A stretch of DNA of 64,000 bases from Archegozetes longisetosus (GCA_018873245.2 JAEMBT020000003.1:9991843-10055842), one strand, 5' to 3'. Shown: positions 25,936 through 39,789, counted from the stretch's first letter. The notes: generated from the letters alone by a model not told the origin. Translations and numbers: made by a program.

Positions 25936-28900
25936 TCTAAAACTGTTGTAAGCCCTAAGTTGTTGGTAGACTTTAATAACAAAGTTATGAAAGCCATTGA
26001 ATATAAACTATGAAAAATTTGTGCAAACGTTTAATAGATAGAATAAATTTACAGTTTCAAGCAATGACTGCACTCGAGATAAACCAGTGATTCTAATCTG
26101 AAAGTTACTAAAGAATCGACAGCACGTTCAAGCTTGCAACAATTGTAAAGCATGAATAGTACTCTAGTGTCATATCTGGTCAGTATTATTGTAGATGATT
26201 GCAACTTAAACAGAATCAAAATTAGTGATTTGTTTCGTTGTAAGTTTTATAAGAAAATGAAGCATTATTAATTGAATATAAATTTCAAATACATAAGACT
26301 ATCATAAAAATTTTAGTCAATTGTGTTCAATTTATTTACTAAAGCGTGTAGTAGAACAATTAAATCGCCTTGAAAGTATGCACACACTTGTAATCTAGCT
26401 TTTCAAACTATTAGTGTTTATTTTGAGCTTCGAATCCTGTCGGAGACAACCATAAAACCCTGGACAGTCTTCCTTGTAAGAATTATATAGTCGAAGTTGC
26501 CTTAAATTAATTTTCAACTGTTAACTCAGTGCTTTGAAGGTATTATTCGTTATAATCGGAGAACAATAGCGTGCGCATACAAGTAAATCTATTTTGATTA
26601 GAAACTATCAATTTAATGAATTATGAAAAGAACCAACAACAAAAAACTACTATGTTAGTTGCTTATTCCTCTCTTTTTCTCGCTTGTAGATTTTATGCCA
26701 CTTTGATTTATATATAATATCTATATTTATATATCTAGATTTATGTATCTATAATAAACTAATTGATTGAAATAAATGAAAATAAGATTTTAACTACTTG
26801 ATAAAACAAAAAAAAAATACAATTACTATTTTCTAGAATAAAGATAAAAAATAAAGTTTAAGCAGTCTGTATGCAAAAAAAAGTTTGTCGGTGAAGTTTT
26901 TTAAATCCTTTGATCCTTTAAAAACTTTTTGCTCTGAAATGTAAGCACAGTCCAAAACCTCTGTCACTTATTTACATAATCAAACAATTTCGAAACTTTA
27001 TTGCAGGCCATAATTCAAAACCCAAATGAGATGCTATAAATTTCATCTTTTCATGGAATGGTTGATGCATTTCTACTATACATTATGTGATTTATAAAAT
27101 TTTTTTCTATTCCTCTTATTTGTCTGTTGCAATTGTTCTATAGAGTGCGTGTGACTTATACTATCTAACTCTCTACGGTCTCGTTTCTATTGCTTACAAT
27201 AAGGCACGAGAGAGCCATTTGAAACATTTTCTGTTTGGTGTTCTTTTTTATTGTTTAGGTGCCGAAAAATAAAATTTCAGTTGTATTTTTGTCCCATTTG
27301 TGCTGAATCACTTACCAATCTTATCACGAAAACTTATTTCTCAAAAAGTAAATTAAATTTATTTAGCTACTACACAAAACAATGATCGATAGGTTAATAA
27401 GCTATCATTATAGATATTATGATTATAGTTGCAAAAGTCATCGAACAAAGAGATATTCTTTATTAAAAAGGTGATCAATTTCTTATAGAATTGCAGAAGA
27501 CCAATGAAATGAGTTACAGAATAAACCATTAAAAAGTTCCTCTTCAATGTCAACTTTTGGTTAATATATATTTTGTTTAAGAATCAGAAAATTGAAGCGT
27601 ATCAAACAAAATAATTTGCTGAACTGAAAAATGAGTTTTGATTTAAATAGAGGTGAGAACTAGCTTCAAATCTGGTGTGTATTAAAACGAGATTTTAAGG
27701 TGTTTCTTCTAGTGAAACAGAAATAAGACTTGACTCTTGAGTATTTACTTCTCTGTTTATATCCGGAATTGTGAGTTTAGAGAAGATAACTTATTTGAAG
27801 TGATGTCGTAGAAGAAAAAATTATTTGAATTTCAAATTTTGTTTAGCTGAAGAGAGAAACTTAAACAGAAAGTTTAGCAATAATCGCAAAGTTGCAGTCT
27901 CTTCAAAACAGAAAATAGTTTAAACAGAGATATAAATTTCTGCTTAAAAACTATTTTCCTCTGCATCTCAATCTTCGGATATTAAATTATAGGAGAAATA
28001 GAAGAAAAAGCGAGAGTTGTTTGTATTTAATATCTCAGAGACGAAGTTAATGTAGCTTTAAAAGTAAGTCGAGATTTCTTTTTTTCGCTTCGATTCGTTA
28101 AGCAAGAAAATAAGCAAAACGAAAATATTATATATATATATCATTATGTGTTATGAAACTATAGAGTAGTTCAACACAAATATAAAAACGGGAGAGTGAA
28201 GGGATTCGAGGGGAAAGAAAAATACTTTCTTTTTCTCAGCAAATAATAGAAAAAAACAGCAAAGAACTTCAGAAGTATTGATGCAATAGTTACAACTTAA
28301 GGGTTTAGTAGTATTAAGATGTGAGCAAATCTTTACTTTTCACGCGATTTTCTTCTGCTTCAAGACGAAGAAGAAGTAGAAGAAGTAGAAGAAGAAGCGT
28401 TTAAGTATACACTTGAAGCGATTTGATGTGAAGAATGCAGCTGTTATGCTATAGAGATGTGAAGATGTGCTCTAGTCTACTATTTTATTGCTCCTCCAGG
28501 CGAGAACTAAATTTTGGGCACTCTTTAAGAGGAGATATCAGTAGTTTTGGGATTGCAAGCAAAAAATAAGAGAATCAAAGTTCTGGAGACAGACTTTTTT
28601 ATCACATTCCCTGATATTGGGTTTTCGTTCGAGTAAATTTCATTTGACATCTGATTTGAAACGTGCGCTCAATTTAGGACTGATTTAATTTTGCGTCAAA
28701 TATTAAGTTTTTTAACACAATAAGCGAAACTGACGCTTAAGCCTCTTATATGTTGGCTAACTTTATTTGACAAACTTTCTATTTTTCAAGAGAAAACAAG
28801 TTCTGTTTGAGATACCAATTATGTTATGTGCTCTTCAATTATATGTCTCAGCAAATCTAATAATAAATTTTGATATGATTTTATGACTGGATATGAGAGA

Positions 28901-31900
28901 ATTGAGTTTTCAGTTATGAAGTTAAAGTCAATCTATACTTAATGGGTAATTTCATTTTCTCGATAGTCAAAGCATTTTTCACTGAAAGCTATTTCAAATA
29001 TTTATAGGACAATTTGCTTTTCTGTCTCATGGATAAAAGTACGAAATTCAAATTGCTTCACATCAGGATAAACACTTTAGTCTACGATAATTTAAAAAAT
29101 GAAAACTGATTTTGTTTTAAAATTTCGTTAATTCGCCGCAGCTTACTGCTTGCTTGTTGCAGTGAACAAGTTCAATAAATTGTTTAATATCTTAAATCTA
29201 AAATCTCATGTTTTAGTTTTGAGTTAAAGATAGAAAAGTTTCTCTGCAAAGCAAAGTTGTCGTACAAATAAGTGTGAATCCAACACTATTTTTGAATTGT
29301 AAATATTTAATAATTTAATTTTCGTCATCTAGTGATTAAGGTCGAAGATAATGTAAACTTTAGCTAACTTGTTATTTAATATTTGATATATAAGTAAAAC
29401 TTGAGCAAATTTCTGGCAACATACTCTTCTCAATGTAAAAGTAACCTCGATAATACTGTCAAACTGATTTGAATAAAACGAAGTATATAGTAATGTACCA
29501 CGATGATTTTAAATGATTCATAGCTGCAGCAAATGACGCCTTCTTATAGGAACATTTCTATCTCACCATAATAATTCATATCCTTAATAGATTCAATTCT
29601 TAATCATTTTAGACAAAAAGGAAATTAAAATTAGAAATTAAATTGAGATTACCATGCATCACAGGGAGCGTGATAGCAACGAATTTTTTTCTGTAGTTAT
29701 ACATCATTTTAATGTCCCGAATTGTAAACTAAATACTGAACGCTTTCTCATTTGAATATCTCTCATCACTATTAAAGCGTTACAGGATTAACACTTATAA
29801 CACGCAGTAATAATTCAAAAGTTAAGTTTTCAAAAGCTTAGCTAAAACTGCTCAGCATAAATAGTTGAAGTTTAAAATTTAAATCTTGTTGTAGGTTTAG
29901 CTAATATTTGATTTACTGAATCATTCGCTAGAAGTGATTTTATTGATTCACAAAAAATTATCTATTTGTTGACAAATGCGAGTCTAAGCTTTCATAATTA
30001 TAATAATTACTCTTAAGGTCCCAATAATATTATACTTAGATTAATAATAGCTTATAAGAACTCGCAATTTTTGATGCAAAAAGCAATAAACTTAAGCGAT
30101 CATCTTTAACGCTCCAATTTGCACTATTTTTGTATCCAATTAATCAGAGCTAATGGTCGTTTATGATATTTGAAAGTTTATATGATATCTCCTGAGGGAG
30201 CAATAAAAAAGTTTTCACGTGAATATTCAACGAAAGCAGTAAACTATATATTTCATAAACCCAACGATTTAGTGGAATATTTTAAACTAAAAGAGCATGA
30301 GGTGTGAGACAAAAATTCATATCAATATTATGAACGATCAAACTTTCTTTATGAAAATCGATACTTAATTATTTTAAGGAACTTAATATACAGTCCACAA
30401 CCATATAACTGAACTCAATATTTAAGTATATTTCTGTTCAACATCTACAGATTTGATTATTTAATTAATTTTGTGATTAATGCTTGGATAGATCTATCAT
30501 GGATACAATTAAAAACGCAATCATTTTAAAGTTATTTGATATTCAAATTTTTCAGATTTCAAATTGAACCTGAAAAATCTATATCCTTTTGCATTGGTGA
30601 GTTTTTAATCAAAAAGTGAACGCATTGCATCATTTAAAGAGACGAATCAGTTATAGAAAACCTATTTACACCATTCAGACTAGAATGTTATGTACCCTTG
30701 AAAGCACTTCACGAGATTTCAAATTAAGTCCTGTTTGATCACTAGTTCCAAGTTTTTAGTGAAAATTGCTTTGTATATAGTTATAGGCGTCAGCTGAAAC
30801 TCTGGGGAAATCGAGAGTCGAGAGAAATGCTTACGTTTTGCCTATTTTAATCATTTTGACTATACTTTTCGCACTGATTATAATATCTAGAATAATTCTA
30901 GAAAACGCATTATTTTTCAATTCAAACAAGTTATAATACTTTAGTAAGATGAAAAAGGAAAACTAAATTAAATCATAAAAATTGCGAAACATTGCGTAAT
31001 TCCTTAACGGGATAAGAATCTTCTTTTTCTCAATTTCTGTTCGATGCAGAGGATAAAAATCTAGAAATAATTGAAATAATAATAACATTAGTCTGACTTG
31101 ATTTTGAGTGAACAAATAAACACTTAATGAGTCTAATAATAAGAGCATAGTTTTCAATGACATTCTGAAGGCATAATAACGAAAATAATATGACAAAAAT
31201 CTCATTAAAATTTAATTAATGAAAGCTATGAAATTATCCATAAAAATACAGAACTTATTTTAGGAACTTTGTCAGCAATTTTAATATATTTTAATTAGAC
31301 TTAATTAGAATTTTGCTGTGTTTGCATTTTTGTTATACAAATATTATACTAAAACAACTGTTCGTCAGTTCATATGTATTGAATATTTCACACAAACTTC
31401 TATTTTGTTTTTATTTTAGGGATGATGAGAACGCAAACTTATCCATACTTTAATTGAAGCTCATTATAAGAACGACTTTAAAAATAATTTAATGTGAAAC
31501 TTAATATTCAAAGTGAATTTCAAGAACCTTAAGTTTGTTGTAAAGGTCGAAAAGTTCAAAATAACACACAAACTAATGCGCAAAGTTATATAGAAGTTTA
31601 AACTAAGGATGAAAATCTAATATCAAAGTTCATGAAAATTCATGGAAAGATTAATTGAGCAATCGTTGTAAAAAGAAGGGGTTTAGCATCAAATACAAAT
31701 ATTCAAAAAGTTTGAACCATCTTGTAAATTGTTTCCCAAATTGATTTCATTATTAGTAATTTATTGAAATTTTTCTGGTTCTAGAAATTGGGTTCATATT
31801 TGTTTGGGAAAATAGATAAATTTAGACTAGAAATACTTTTCTATTTTCGTTGAGTGGTTTTCTTCATTCATTTTAAAAACGAACTGCTATGGCTCTATAG

Positions 31901-33000
31901 AAATGCATTTATTTATGAACTTAAGTGCACTTCTAATGGAGAATAATGGAAACTGAAAACTCTTCTACTCTTTGGTTACGGACAAATCGTATTCTGAATA
32001 GTTTTCCAACTTTTCAAACCTATTATATAACGTCATACTCCAGTGATAATGGTTTTCAAAATAAAACATTTTTGCCATTGCTTCTTATTTATAAAGACGA
32101 ATGAAAGCACATAAAGTGCATACCTGTTGACAAACTTTGCCAAATATGACAATAAGTCTTGATTCAGCTGTTAGATCGTAGACATTTTTCAAAGAAAATC
32201 AAAAATTTTGATTTTGATAATTTAAATGAAAATCGTTCATACTCTACGTATAATGGTACTTTAAAAAGATTAATTGTTCTAGAATTTATTGATTGACAAA
32301 ATATAACTGATTGAACTCCGAAAGTGTCATACTATGTAATAGTTGGTAGGCAGAAGTGAATAAAATATAACAAGGCACCAAACAAGTGAATCACGAATAA
32401 AAGCTGTGCATTAATTCTGACTTTCCGTTAAGTTTAGCGTTACTTTTTTTCTACTGAAAGTAACGAACAATACATAAGGATTTTTAATACGATCTGAAAC
32501 ACAGCACAAAGAAGCGAAAGTGCATTAAAGCGAATGCACAATAAAAGGCATTTTACTGTAATTTGACTGTCATATCGACACAACGAAACACTCGTAAAGG
32601 AAGGCTTGAAGGGGAGAACATGTTTCTATTTTAATTGTATTTTGAGTTCTTGATAGACTTCCTGAATGTGATATAATACTATTGCTCTACTGCAATGTAA
32701 TTTGAAGCCGATGTCCATTACTATAAACTGATTGAAGCAAATGAGAAAATGCTTTTTAGGATTAACAGTTAAATAATAGGCAAATATTCTCCTATACTGT
32801 ATAACAATAGATTTAATCCTAATGGTTATAACATTTAGGGAAACTTTAATTGAGTTTCCAGTGAGAAAACTGTTTGATCGCTGATCACGACTTAATAAAT
32901 CGATTCATTTAATACAAGTTAACTTCATCTTGTTAAATGACAAAATATAATCTGCGTTAAAACACTTAGGATTATTGAGTTGCATCAATTGAACTATAAA
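25936..33000. other. Long non-coding stretch
   Basis: No gene is supported on either strand. It holds an AT-rich TATATA/ATCTAT stretch at about 26700-26750, a short (TA)n at about 28128-28141 and a GAA-rich tract at 28366-28397. Open frames at 27359-27553 (-) and 30963-31205 (-) have no domain-like features. Confidence 0.5.
28366..28397. repeat. GAA-rich imperfect triplet repeat
   Basis: Imperfect GAA units interrupted by GTA (gaagaagaagtagaagaagt pattern), about 10 triplets. There is no evidence that it lies in a coding exon. Confidence 0.85.
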
Positions 33001-35185
33001 TCAAACTTTAAGGCTCCTGAACTTGCCAAGTCTAGGCTGTGTTCTAGTTTTTTCGTCGATTTGTAGAATAATTAGTTTTAAATCTTCAATTTGTAATTCA
33101 ACGTATCTTCTGCTAGACATACGAAAGTTTGAGTCGAAATGGTCTGAAGCTCCAGCCACTACTAACCAATTACTGCCATATTTTGCGCTATGATGTTCGT
33201 TCAATACTTTGGTCAAATATCCAGAGAGTTCTGCATAATTGTTAAAGTCTTCATCAATCGATTCGAGTGCCAACGAAACGATGAGTGCTTCAAAGGCAGA
33301 GTCGACGTACTCGTTCTTGAAAGTAATGTCTAATTTTTTGGTATTCCGCGCTGACTCAAGTACTTCGTAATAGCCCAGCTAATTAAACAAAACACAATTA
33401 ACACTTTTTACTCGACAACTTAATTAGGTTTCAATAAAAACAAATCTACAACAAACTTCATTGAGCCTATTTTACAAAACTTGTATTTGTATAAAATCAA
33501 AACTAAAGTCTGAGGTTATATACCATTTGATTAGTTTTGAAGATAATTATCTTTAGATCTTCGATGGAAAATGAGATATAAGTTCCAAATACATGACAGC
33601 AAGCGTTATGTGCAATATTTTCTCCAATAATAGAGTGCCAACTCTTGCCATATTTATCATTAAAAGCAGAGACAATCGACTCAGCGATCGATTTAATGTC
33701 ATTAAATGATTTCAAAGCTTTAGATGAGTAAGAGATGGCATAATCTTTCATTTCTTGTTTCATCTCATTCACGTAAATAGTAATGTTAGAGTTAGTATGT
33801 CTCGCTTGTATAATAACATCATTCGATGACTTATACGACGATCTCATGTCATCGATGTGCTTCTTCATAAGTATCTCTTTAGCTCTCAATTCAGCAGCTA
33901 CTTTAAGCTTAAATTCTTCTGCTTTATCTACTGTTCTCTTCAATTCTTGCATATTTTCTTTAAGCAATTTTAGTTCGACTTCACTTTTCATCTTATCTTT
34001 TTCTAATTCAATTTTCTCCTTAAGCAGAGCCTCTTTAATATTCTTAGCCTTTTCGTACTTCAACTTCAGTTCTTCGACTTTATCTCTTAAAAATCTATTC
34101 TCAGTGTCATGTTCTCCATTTTCTTTTGATTTAGCTGTTCGATACGAGTCTAAATCATTTTGAGTTATAGCCAACTTAGCCTTCAATTCATCAATTATTT
34201 CTTCCTGTTCTGAACACTATATCATAGTAAAAGAAGAGAAAAACTTTCAGATCTTATAAAATAAGTTTCAAACATAATATCAAAAGAGATAATAAATTGC
34301 TTTTGAGGCATAATTAATTACAAGTTGAGTTACCTTTTTTTTCATGACTATCAAATCTTTATCTCGCATCAGTAACTGTTCCTCTAGTGAACAATTTTTG
34401 GCTTCAACCAACTTAATCGTATCCATCAAATCATTTTGCATTATTTCAATTCTATTATCATTCTCATTCTTCAACTTGAGCTCATTTTCAAGTATAGCAA
34501 ACTTTTTCTCAGCCAACTTCAAGGCATTAGTCAAGCTCTCAATCTGTAATTCTTTCACTTTGTCTTGTTGTCCAAATCTTTGCTTCAGTTCAGCCAATTC
34601 TCCTTCTTTATTTGCCAATTGATATTCAATTGACTTAACATTAATTTGACTTTCATTATGATGACCATTAACCAAGTTTTTGCTCGTATCATTAGGAGTT
34701 GCATCATATCTTCTTTTAGGTATCGTTTGATTAAATTCTCTATTACTATCCAAAGTTGGATAAAATGACAATTCAGGTACAGTCGGATCATCGTTATACT
34801 CAGTCAGTAGTGAGTTCACATTTTTAGGCATAACAAATCTAAAAGCAGGTGAATTGCCGCACAAGTGAAACACATCATTGAACAGATGGAAATAACAGAA
34901 CTGGTACTGTTGGTCACTGGTATCTTTGGGTAATTCATTGCCAGGGAAAATAAGCTTTTTCTCACCGAATTCATCAGTTTGGCTGTTTTTGATTTCTTTT
35001 AACACAATAAATTCTCCTTTATCACTCCAGCCAACTCTAAACAAACCAATTTTGTCCTCAGCGGAAACCAAGTCCGAATCTATATAGAATCGACACTCAA
35101 TATCAGCGCCTATCGGATAAATAGCTGATATCTCATTAAAAATGACCAACGATTCAATTTTACTCTTATCGATACCGACTGCCAT
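33001..35185 (-). CDS. SKICH - coiled coil - tandem LC8/dynein light chain-like fusion protein
   Basis: Three exons join in phase: 35185-34334, 34216-33524 and 33378-33001, about 640 residues. Donors are AAG|GTAACT and ATG|GTATAT; acceptors are ATATAG| (CAG|GAA 12 bases on is the alternative) and AATTAG|. Residues about 8-118 form a SKICH domain (VIFNEISAIYPIGADIECRF, DKIGLFRVGWS, YQFCYFHLFNDVFHLCGNSP), the module of NDP52/CALCOCO and TAX1BP1. Residues about 175-425 are a charged heptad-type coiled coil. Residues about 432-515 resemble an LC8 dynein light chain (SFNDIKSIAESIVSAFNDKYG, SWHSIIGEN, TYISFSIEDLKIIIFK). Exon 3 adds a second, more diverged LC8-like domain (SGYLTKVLNEHHSAKYGSNW, YVELQIEDLKLIILQ). 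In vertebrates SKICH adaptors bring ubiquitinated cargo to autophagosomes, and LC8 dimerises and binds short linear motifs. A role joining the two is inference. No ubiquitin-binding zinc finger is seen. Confidence 0.85.
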
Positions 35186-36575
35186 TTTTAGGTCAACTTT
35201 TGATAAAAAGTTAAAAGTTTTTTCTCAAAGTTTTTTCCCGAGTTAACAACACATATCTAATTAGAAAAAAGTCAGATTCAGTATAACGACTAAATAATAA
35301 ACAAGTAAGAGATGGTTGCAAATAAAAGATAGTGAACAATACTTTATCTCCATGACTTTTATCTAATCGGCAAAAGCTGTCATACTATTCAAGTGTCAAC
35401 ATGTTTTTTTAATTCGGTTTAGTATAGTATAAAATAAAATATTGGCTTTTGAATCAAGACAGAACTGGAATGAGCACAATTTTATTATTATTATTACTAT
35501 GGGTTTTAATTTCAATATTGCAAAACCGCGCCCAAACTGTTTGATATTATATCACTTAAAATTGCGTGAATTAATTGCAATTTGCACTTTAGACCATCAT
35601 ACCCAAGACAGACACCAATCATGCCAACTATTCATTAGTTATCTCTAAAAATCTTTCGAAATTTTTCATTACCTTTGATTGCTTTTTCAATATTTTTATG
35701 CATAGAACTCAAGAACTTTCAATTTGATCAAACGAAACATATGAATCATTATTCATTATTAGAATATGTAATTTGATTATCGGTATAGATATCTGTTTTG
35801 ACTCATTATAATAACAACATGAATTGGTTCTTAAATACTAAATGGTTAGCTATGTTCAATTATGCAGTTATGTTGAGTTGCGTTTTCCTGTTATATTTCA
35901 CTCGATCATTGCAATAGTTTGAAGGCATCTGTGTATTTTTCCTAATCATAATAAGAGAATATCATTTTTGCATAACTTGATAAGAGATATAATAACTTAG
36001 TTTGTTGATAAGAATACCCTGCATCATAGTTTCACCTAACCTAGCATTCATATCCATATCTATATAATATATAACGTATAATTCAGTTATCGTACTCTGA
36101 CAATATTAACACCAGCATTAATATTATTAATGAAACAAAAAATTGACTCCAATAAACTTGGACCATCATTAGTTTTGATAAAGTTTAATTTTCCAACAGA
36201 AAAATTCAATATTTTCATTTTAATCGAGGATTAAAATTCTAACTGTACGCTCAAAAACTTAATAATCGTCGATAGCAACCTGAAGCGACGCGTTGCCATA
36301 GGATGTTTTCCGTCAGATCGCAATATACAGAATACTAAGAAGTTTATATAATGTTCATTGCAGTGATAAAAGAAATAGAAATTAAGTTTGGCAGCAAATT
36401 GATGCGCATTACAAGTAGGTTAACATTGCATCGGTTTCTTATTGTTGCTATCGATGATTATTAAGCTTTCATGCGTACAATTAATTGAATAGTTATCTTG
36501 TTCATAATATTAAAAAGCTTCACACGAATAACTTTGAATGACATGATAGAATCAAGAACACACTTAATCTTCACC
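35186..36575. other. Upstream region of the SKICH gene
   Basis: It holds the promoter side of the SKICH-LC8 gene and the 3' side of the RING gene, which lie in tandem on the minus strand. A 68-codon plus-strand open frame at 35442-35648 has no recognisable features. No TATA box stands out against the AT-rich background. Confidence 0.45.
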
Positions 36576-37347
36576 TTATTTATTCTTGTGAAGGACCCGC
36601 AAAACTTGGCGAGGGCTGAAAATCTTTATTCATCCTAAAAAGTCAAATTTCTCATTTGAGATGGTCTAATAGATAAGAGAAACTGATAAAAAATTCATAC
36701 ATCAAAACTTTAATCTGTTCCTTAAGAACTTCAATTTCAGCCTTCGACTTCGAGAACTCATCGGAAAGACTTTCAATTTTAATATTATTTAAGTCTTCAT
36801 TTTGTTTTCGCTCATCATTTTCAGCATCATAGATTTGTTGATTTTGTCTATGGACTTCAAACGACTCTCTAAGACTAATCATTTCCAAACTTAATTCTCT
36901 GACTAAATCGCTGCAACTTTTAACAGCGGAATAAAGATTTTGGATACAACTGTGTTCAGTATTCTCTTCCTTAAGTCCACCACAATCTCTACACTTTCTC
37001 TTAGGATTAAAATTGCATTCTCTGGTCAGATGAAAATTAAGATTGTCGAGCTGACAGACATGTTCACATCCATCTAAATGATAATCGCAATGAATCTTAA
37101 GCTTTGCCAACAAGTTCTTGACAACAATTGGTGGTGAAGCCAAGGCATTCTTCGTAAGACTTCTTCTATCATTTGGGCAATTCTGATTATGATCAAGCCA
37201 ATCATTGATACATTCTTCGCAATATGTTTGTTGACAACATGGAGTTACTACTGGCTTATTGAATATCCCATGACATATGCCACAAGAAAATTCTTCTTCT
37301 TCTTCAGGTCTCAGATCAACGAAACGATTCTTATCGAATCCTGACAT
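36576..37347 (-). CDS. NRDP1/RNF41-like RING finger E3 ligase, copy 1
   Basis: The start at 37347 (MSGFDKNRF) matches the NRDP1 N-terminus MGYD.TRF. Residues 22-60 form the RING: C22, C25, C38, C43, C46 and C57, and D60 where NRDP1 also has Asp. The usual His ligand is Gln40. A second zinc-finger region follows (C87, C94, H106, C111, then CRDCGG), with the NRDP1-like segment NLLAKLKIHCDYHLDGC. Residues about 140-215 form a coiled coil. The open frame runs on to 36652 (231 codons). A GT donor at 36700, an AG acceptor after TTTTC at 36616 and a 40 bp final exon ending inside AATAAATAA would give about 228 residues, with a poly-A signal at 36579-36584; I slightly prefer this ending. The C-terminal substrate-binding domain of NRDP1 is absent. 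It lies divergently, 620 bp from an E2 gene. Confidence 0.85.
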
Positions 37348-37967
37348 TATTTGTGTTTAATTAGATGGTAAATTAATTGTTTTGTTTCGCATCATGTCAT
37401 GCGCTGTCAAAGGAATGTGAGATAGCGTTTTCGTTTGCAGTTATTTAAACAATCTATTGAGATACATTAACACTTTAAGTCAAACTTGAACATATTACAT
37501 TTCCGACTAGCAATCACTCAGTCTACACAGCAAACTTGCGATGTTTTGGTGTTCATTATAATTCAGTATTGATATAATTATTACTTTAAAGTTCTCAAAT
37601 TAAAAATTTCGAATAAAATTAATTCACTTTTGTTTGTAAAACTGGATCATACACTGAAAGCGAATAAGTAAATTGAAGAAAAATTAGAAGTCATTATATC
37701 TGACTTAACTTGTATTGCATTGTTATCTGCGATATAAAGATTGCTTGATGAAAGGACAATTTTCACATAAGAGATATGAAGTACAAATACTCAATGTAAA
37801 TTTGTACAATTGTACTTTACATAAGTTTTATTGTTTCTTAGACTTTAATCTCATTTGCAAATCATTGGTGATAACATTTTTTCTTTACATAATTAACTAA
37901 CAGATATTCAATGCTTTGTTTGAATAAAGTACAATAACTGACTCCAAAACTAATTTGTTCGAAAGTG
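37348..37967. promoter_or_regulatory. Shared divergent upstream region of the RING and E2 genes
   Basis: The minus-strand RING start (37347) and the plus-strand E2 start (37968) face away from each other across 620 bp of AT-rich DNA with no supported gene. This arrangement would allow common control of an E3 and an E2. No individual promoter element is identified. Confidence 0.4.
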
Positions 37968-38696
37968 ATGGCAATACCAGAAAAGGCTCTTAAGCGACTT
38001 CAACGTGATTATACAGAACTTCTGAATAAACCTGTGGAGTACATATCAGCACATCCTCTCGAAGATAATATACTTGAATGGTATATATACTATCATAAAT
38101 CGATTGATTGCTTGAGTTGAGCAAATTTCAAGTCAAAAATATTTTTCTCATCAATAATTGAACTTTGATATAAAAATTTTTAAACTAACTTTTGACAAGA
38201 AATTTCTTCGATCAATTAGTTATTGTTTCATTCAGGCACTATGTGATAAGAGGTCCGAAAGATTGTCCATTTTATGATGGGATATACCACGGAAACCTCA
38301 TATTTCCGAAAGAGTATCCGATGAAGCCGCCGAGTATTTACATGTTTACACCAAACGGTAAATTTCAATGCAATTGTCGTTTGTGTCTAACAATGAGTGA
38401 CTATCATCCCGAAACATGGTCTCCACTCTGGACAGCATCAGCCGTATTGACAGGTCTTCTAAGTTTTATGTTGGAAGACAATACGGAAAACTTCATTGGG
38501 AGTCAACATTCGAGCTACGACCAGAAGAGAAAATTTGCTCAAGAAAGCTGGAGTTTTAATTTGAAAAATGCTACATTCTGCCAGTATTTTCCTGAATTAG
38601 TTAAGGTTAACACTAAAATTTCTTCTTGTAGATACTTATTCGTTATCTAATAATCTGTAATTATATTTACAGGAAGCGAAAATCAGAACCAAATGA
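37968..38696 (+). CDS. UBE2J2/Ubc6-like ubiquitin-conjugating enzyme, copy 1 (no membrane anchor)
   Basis: Exons are 37968-38080, 38236-38605 and 38673-38696, about 168 residues. The first joint rebuilds Trp38 of the NILEW-HYV motif (donor TG|GTATAT, acceptor TTCAG|G). Exon 2 carries the UBC fold with FPKEYPMKPPSIYMFTPNGK and the catalytic cysteine C88 in RLCLTMSDYHP; TPNG stands in place of HPN as in all UBE2J/Ubc6 enzymes. The final short exon (PELVK joined to EAKIRTK) follows a 67 bp intron and matches the start of the UBE2J2 region after FPEV; reading through the intron would give a different 15-residue tail ending at 38650. Either way the cytosolic tail and C-terminal membrane segment that tie UBE2J2 (about 260 residues) to the ER are missing. 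It should load ubiquitin, but not in the classical membrane-bound ERAD position. Confidence 0.88.
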
Positions 38697-39284
38697 AAAT
38701 CGTTAATAAAATATGATTTTTGATAAGTTTCTCCAATTTTATTTTCAACTATGATGTAAAAATTGAAATACTTGATATTTGATTAATCAGGTCTACTACA
38801 TGCTCATATAAATTAGTTTTAAGGTATAATTGCTAGTGTTTTAGACTCTAATCATTAAAATATGCTTTATTTTATTAATCATGATTTTGTACATAAAGCT
38901 TTTGGTAACAAAACAATTATTAATCTTAGAAAATAGTTATTAAAATAGGCTTCAAGTCGATTTGGTTGACTTAATAGATGAACTACAAAATAATATTTGA
39001 AGGCTTTGTGACAATTGGACCATTTCTTGCCTCTAAATAAAATATACTATTTTACCTGACATAATACATGTACTTCTATATAAAATCTCAAGACTCCGCT
39101 TATATATCGGGATATATATCTTGCTTATATATATCTCGATATAAGTACAGTAGCAAAAGCCTATCTGTATTTGATAAGATATCAATTTTCTTACCGTTTC
39201 ATATCACATTTTGGACATTCAAAAGTCGATCACGAACTAATAAGTGATATCAAAATTACATATGAATATAAGACAGTCATTGTT

Positions 39285-39327
<43 letters not shown>

Positions 39328-39789
39328 GAGAGAGAGAGAGAGAGCATATTTTTTGATTGAAATAGATGTTCAAATAATCAGATGATCTAAGCTTTGAATA
39401 ATATTCTTATTAGCCTCAGACAGACTAGATAAACATTAATTAAACATTTACTTGAATCTAAAATGTGCTCTCTTCAAATAAAAAATTGACTGCCTTATAT
39501 TCATATACGGTTTGAATATGACTCATTGGTCCGTAATCAACTTATTTTGAAGACAAAAGTGATATAGACAAAAATATTAAAAGAGATATTTAAAAACACA
39601 AAAGAAAATATTGTCAATTGTCAAAAGTATCACATTTATAGTTTAAATTAAACAAATAGCATTTAACATAAGAAATTAGTTATTCAAATAACTGCGAGAT
39701 ATCTGAGAATGAACATGACGTTTGTTTGGATCAAATAATTTGTATTTGGTTTCAAATTTGATCAATTATTAGCAAATGAAGCGATTGAA
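38697..39789. other. Non-coding, with a compound microsatellite
   Basis: AT-rich, with TATATATCG/CGATATA palindromic stretches around 39095-39145 and a (TTTA)n-(AG)n tract at 39283-39344. No gene is supported. Confidence 0.5.
39283..39344. repeat. Compound microsatellite (TTTA)n(AG)n
   Basis: About eleven TTTA units run directly into nine AG units. Confidence 0.95.

Noticed and set aside
26425..26450. tRNA-like TTCGAATCC box
   Set aside because: No acceptor, D or anticodon stem can be folded around it. I found no convincing tRNA, rRNA or CRISPR array in the window.
33783..34622. Plus-strand open frames of 126 and 92 codons opposite the coiled coil
   Set aside because: They are antisense shadows of the Lys/Glu-rich coiled-coil exons of the SKICH gene.
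38095..38112. CGATTGATTGCTTGA in the first E2 intron, identical to the start of the LRR remnants
   Set aside because: The match is about 15 bases in AT-rich DNA and nothing around it aligns; treated as chance.
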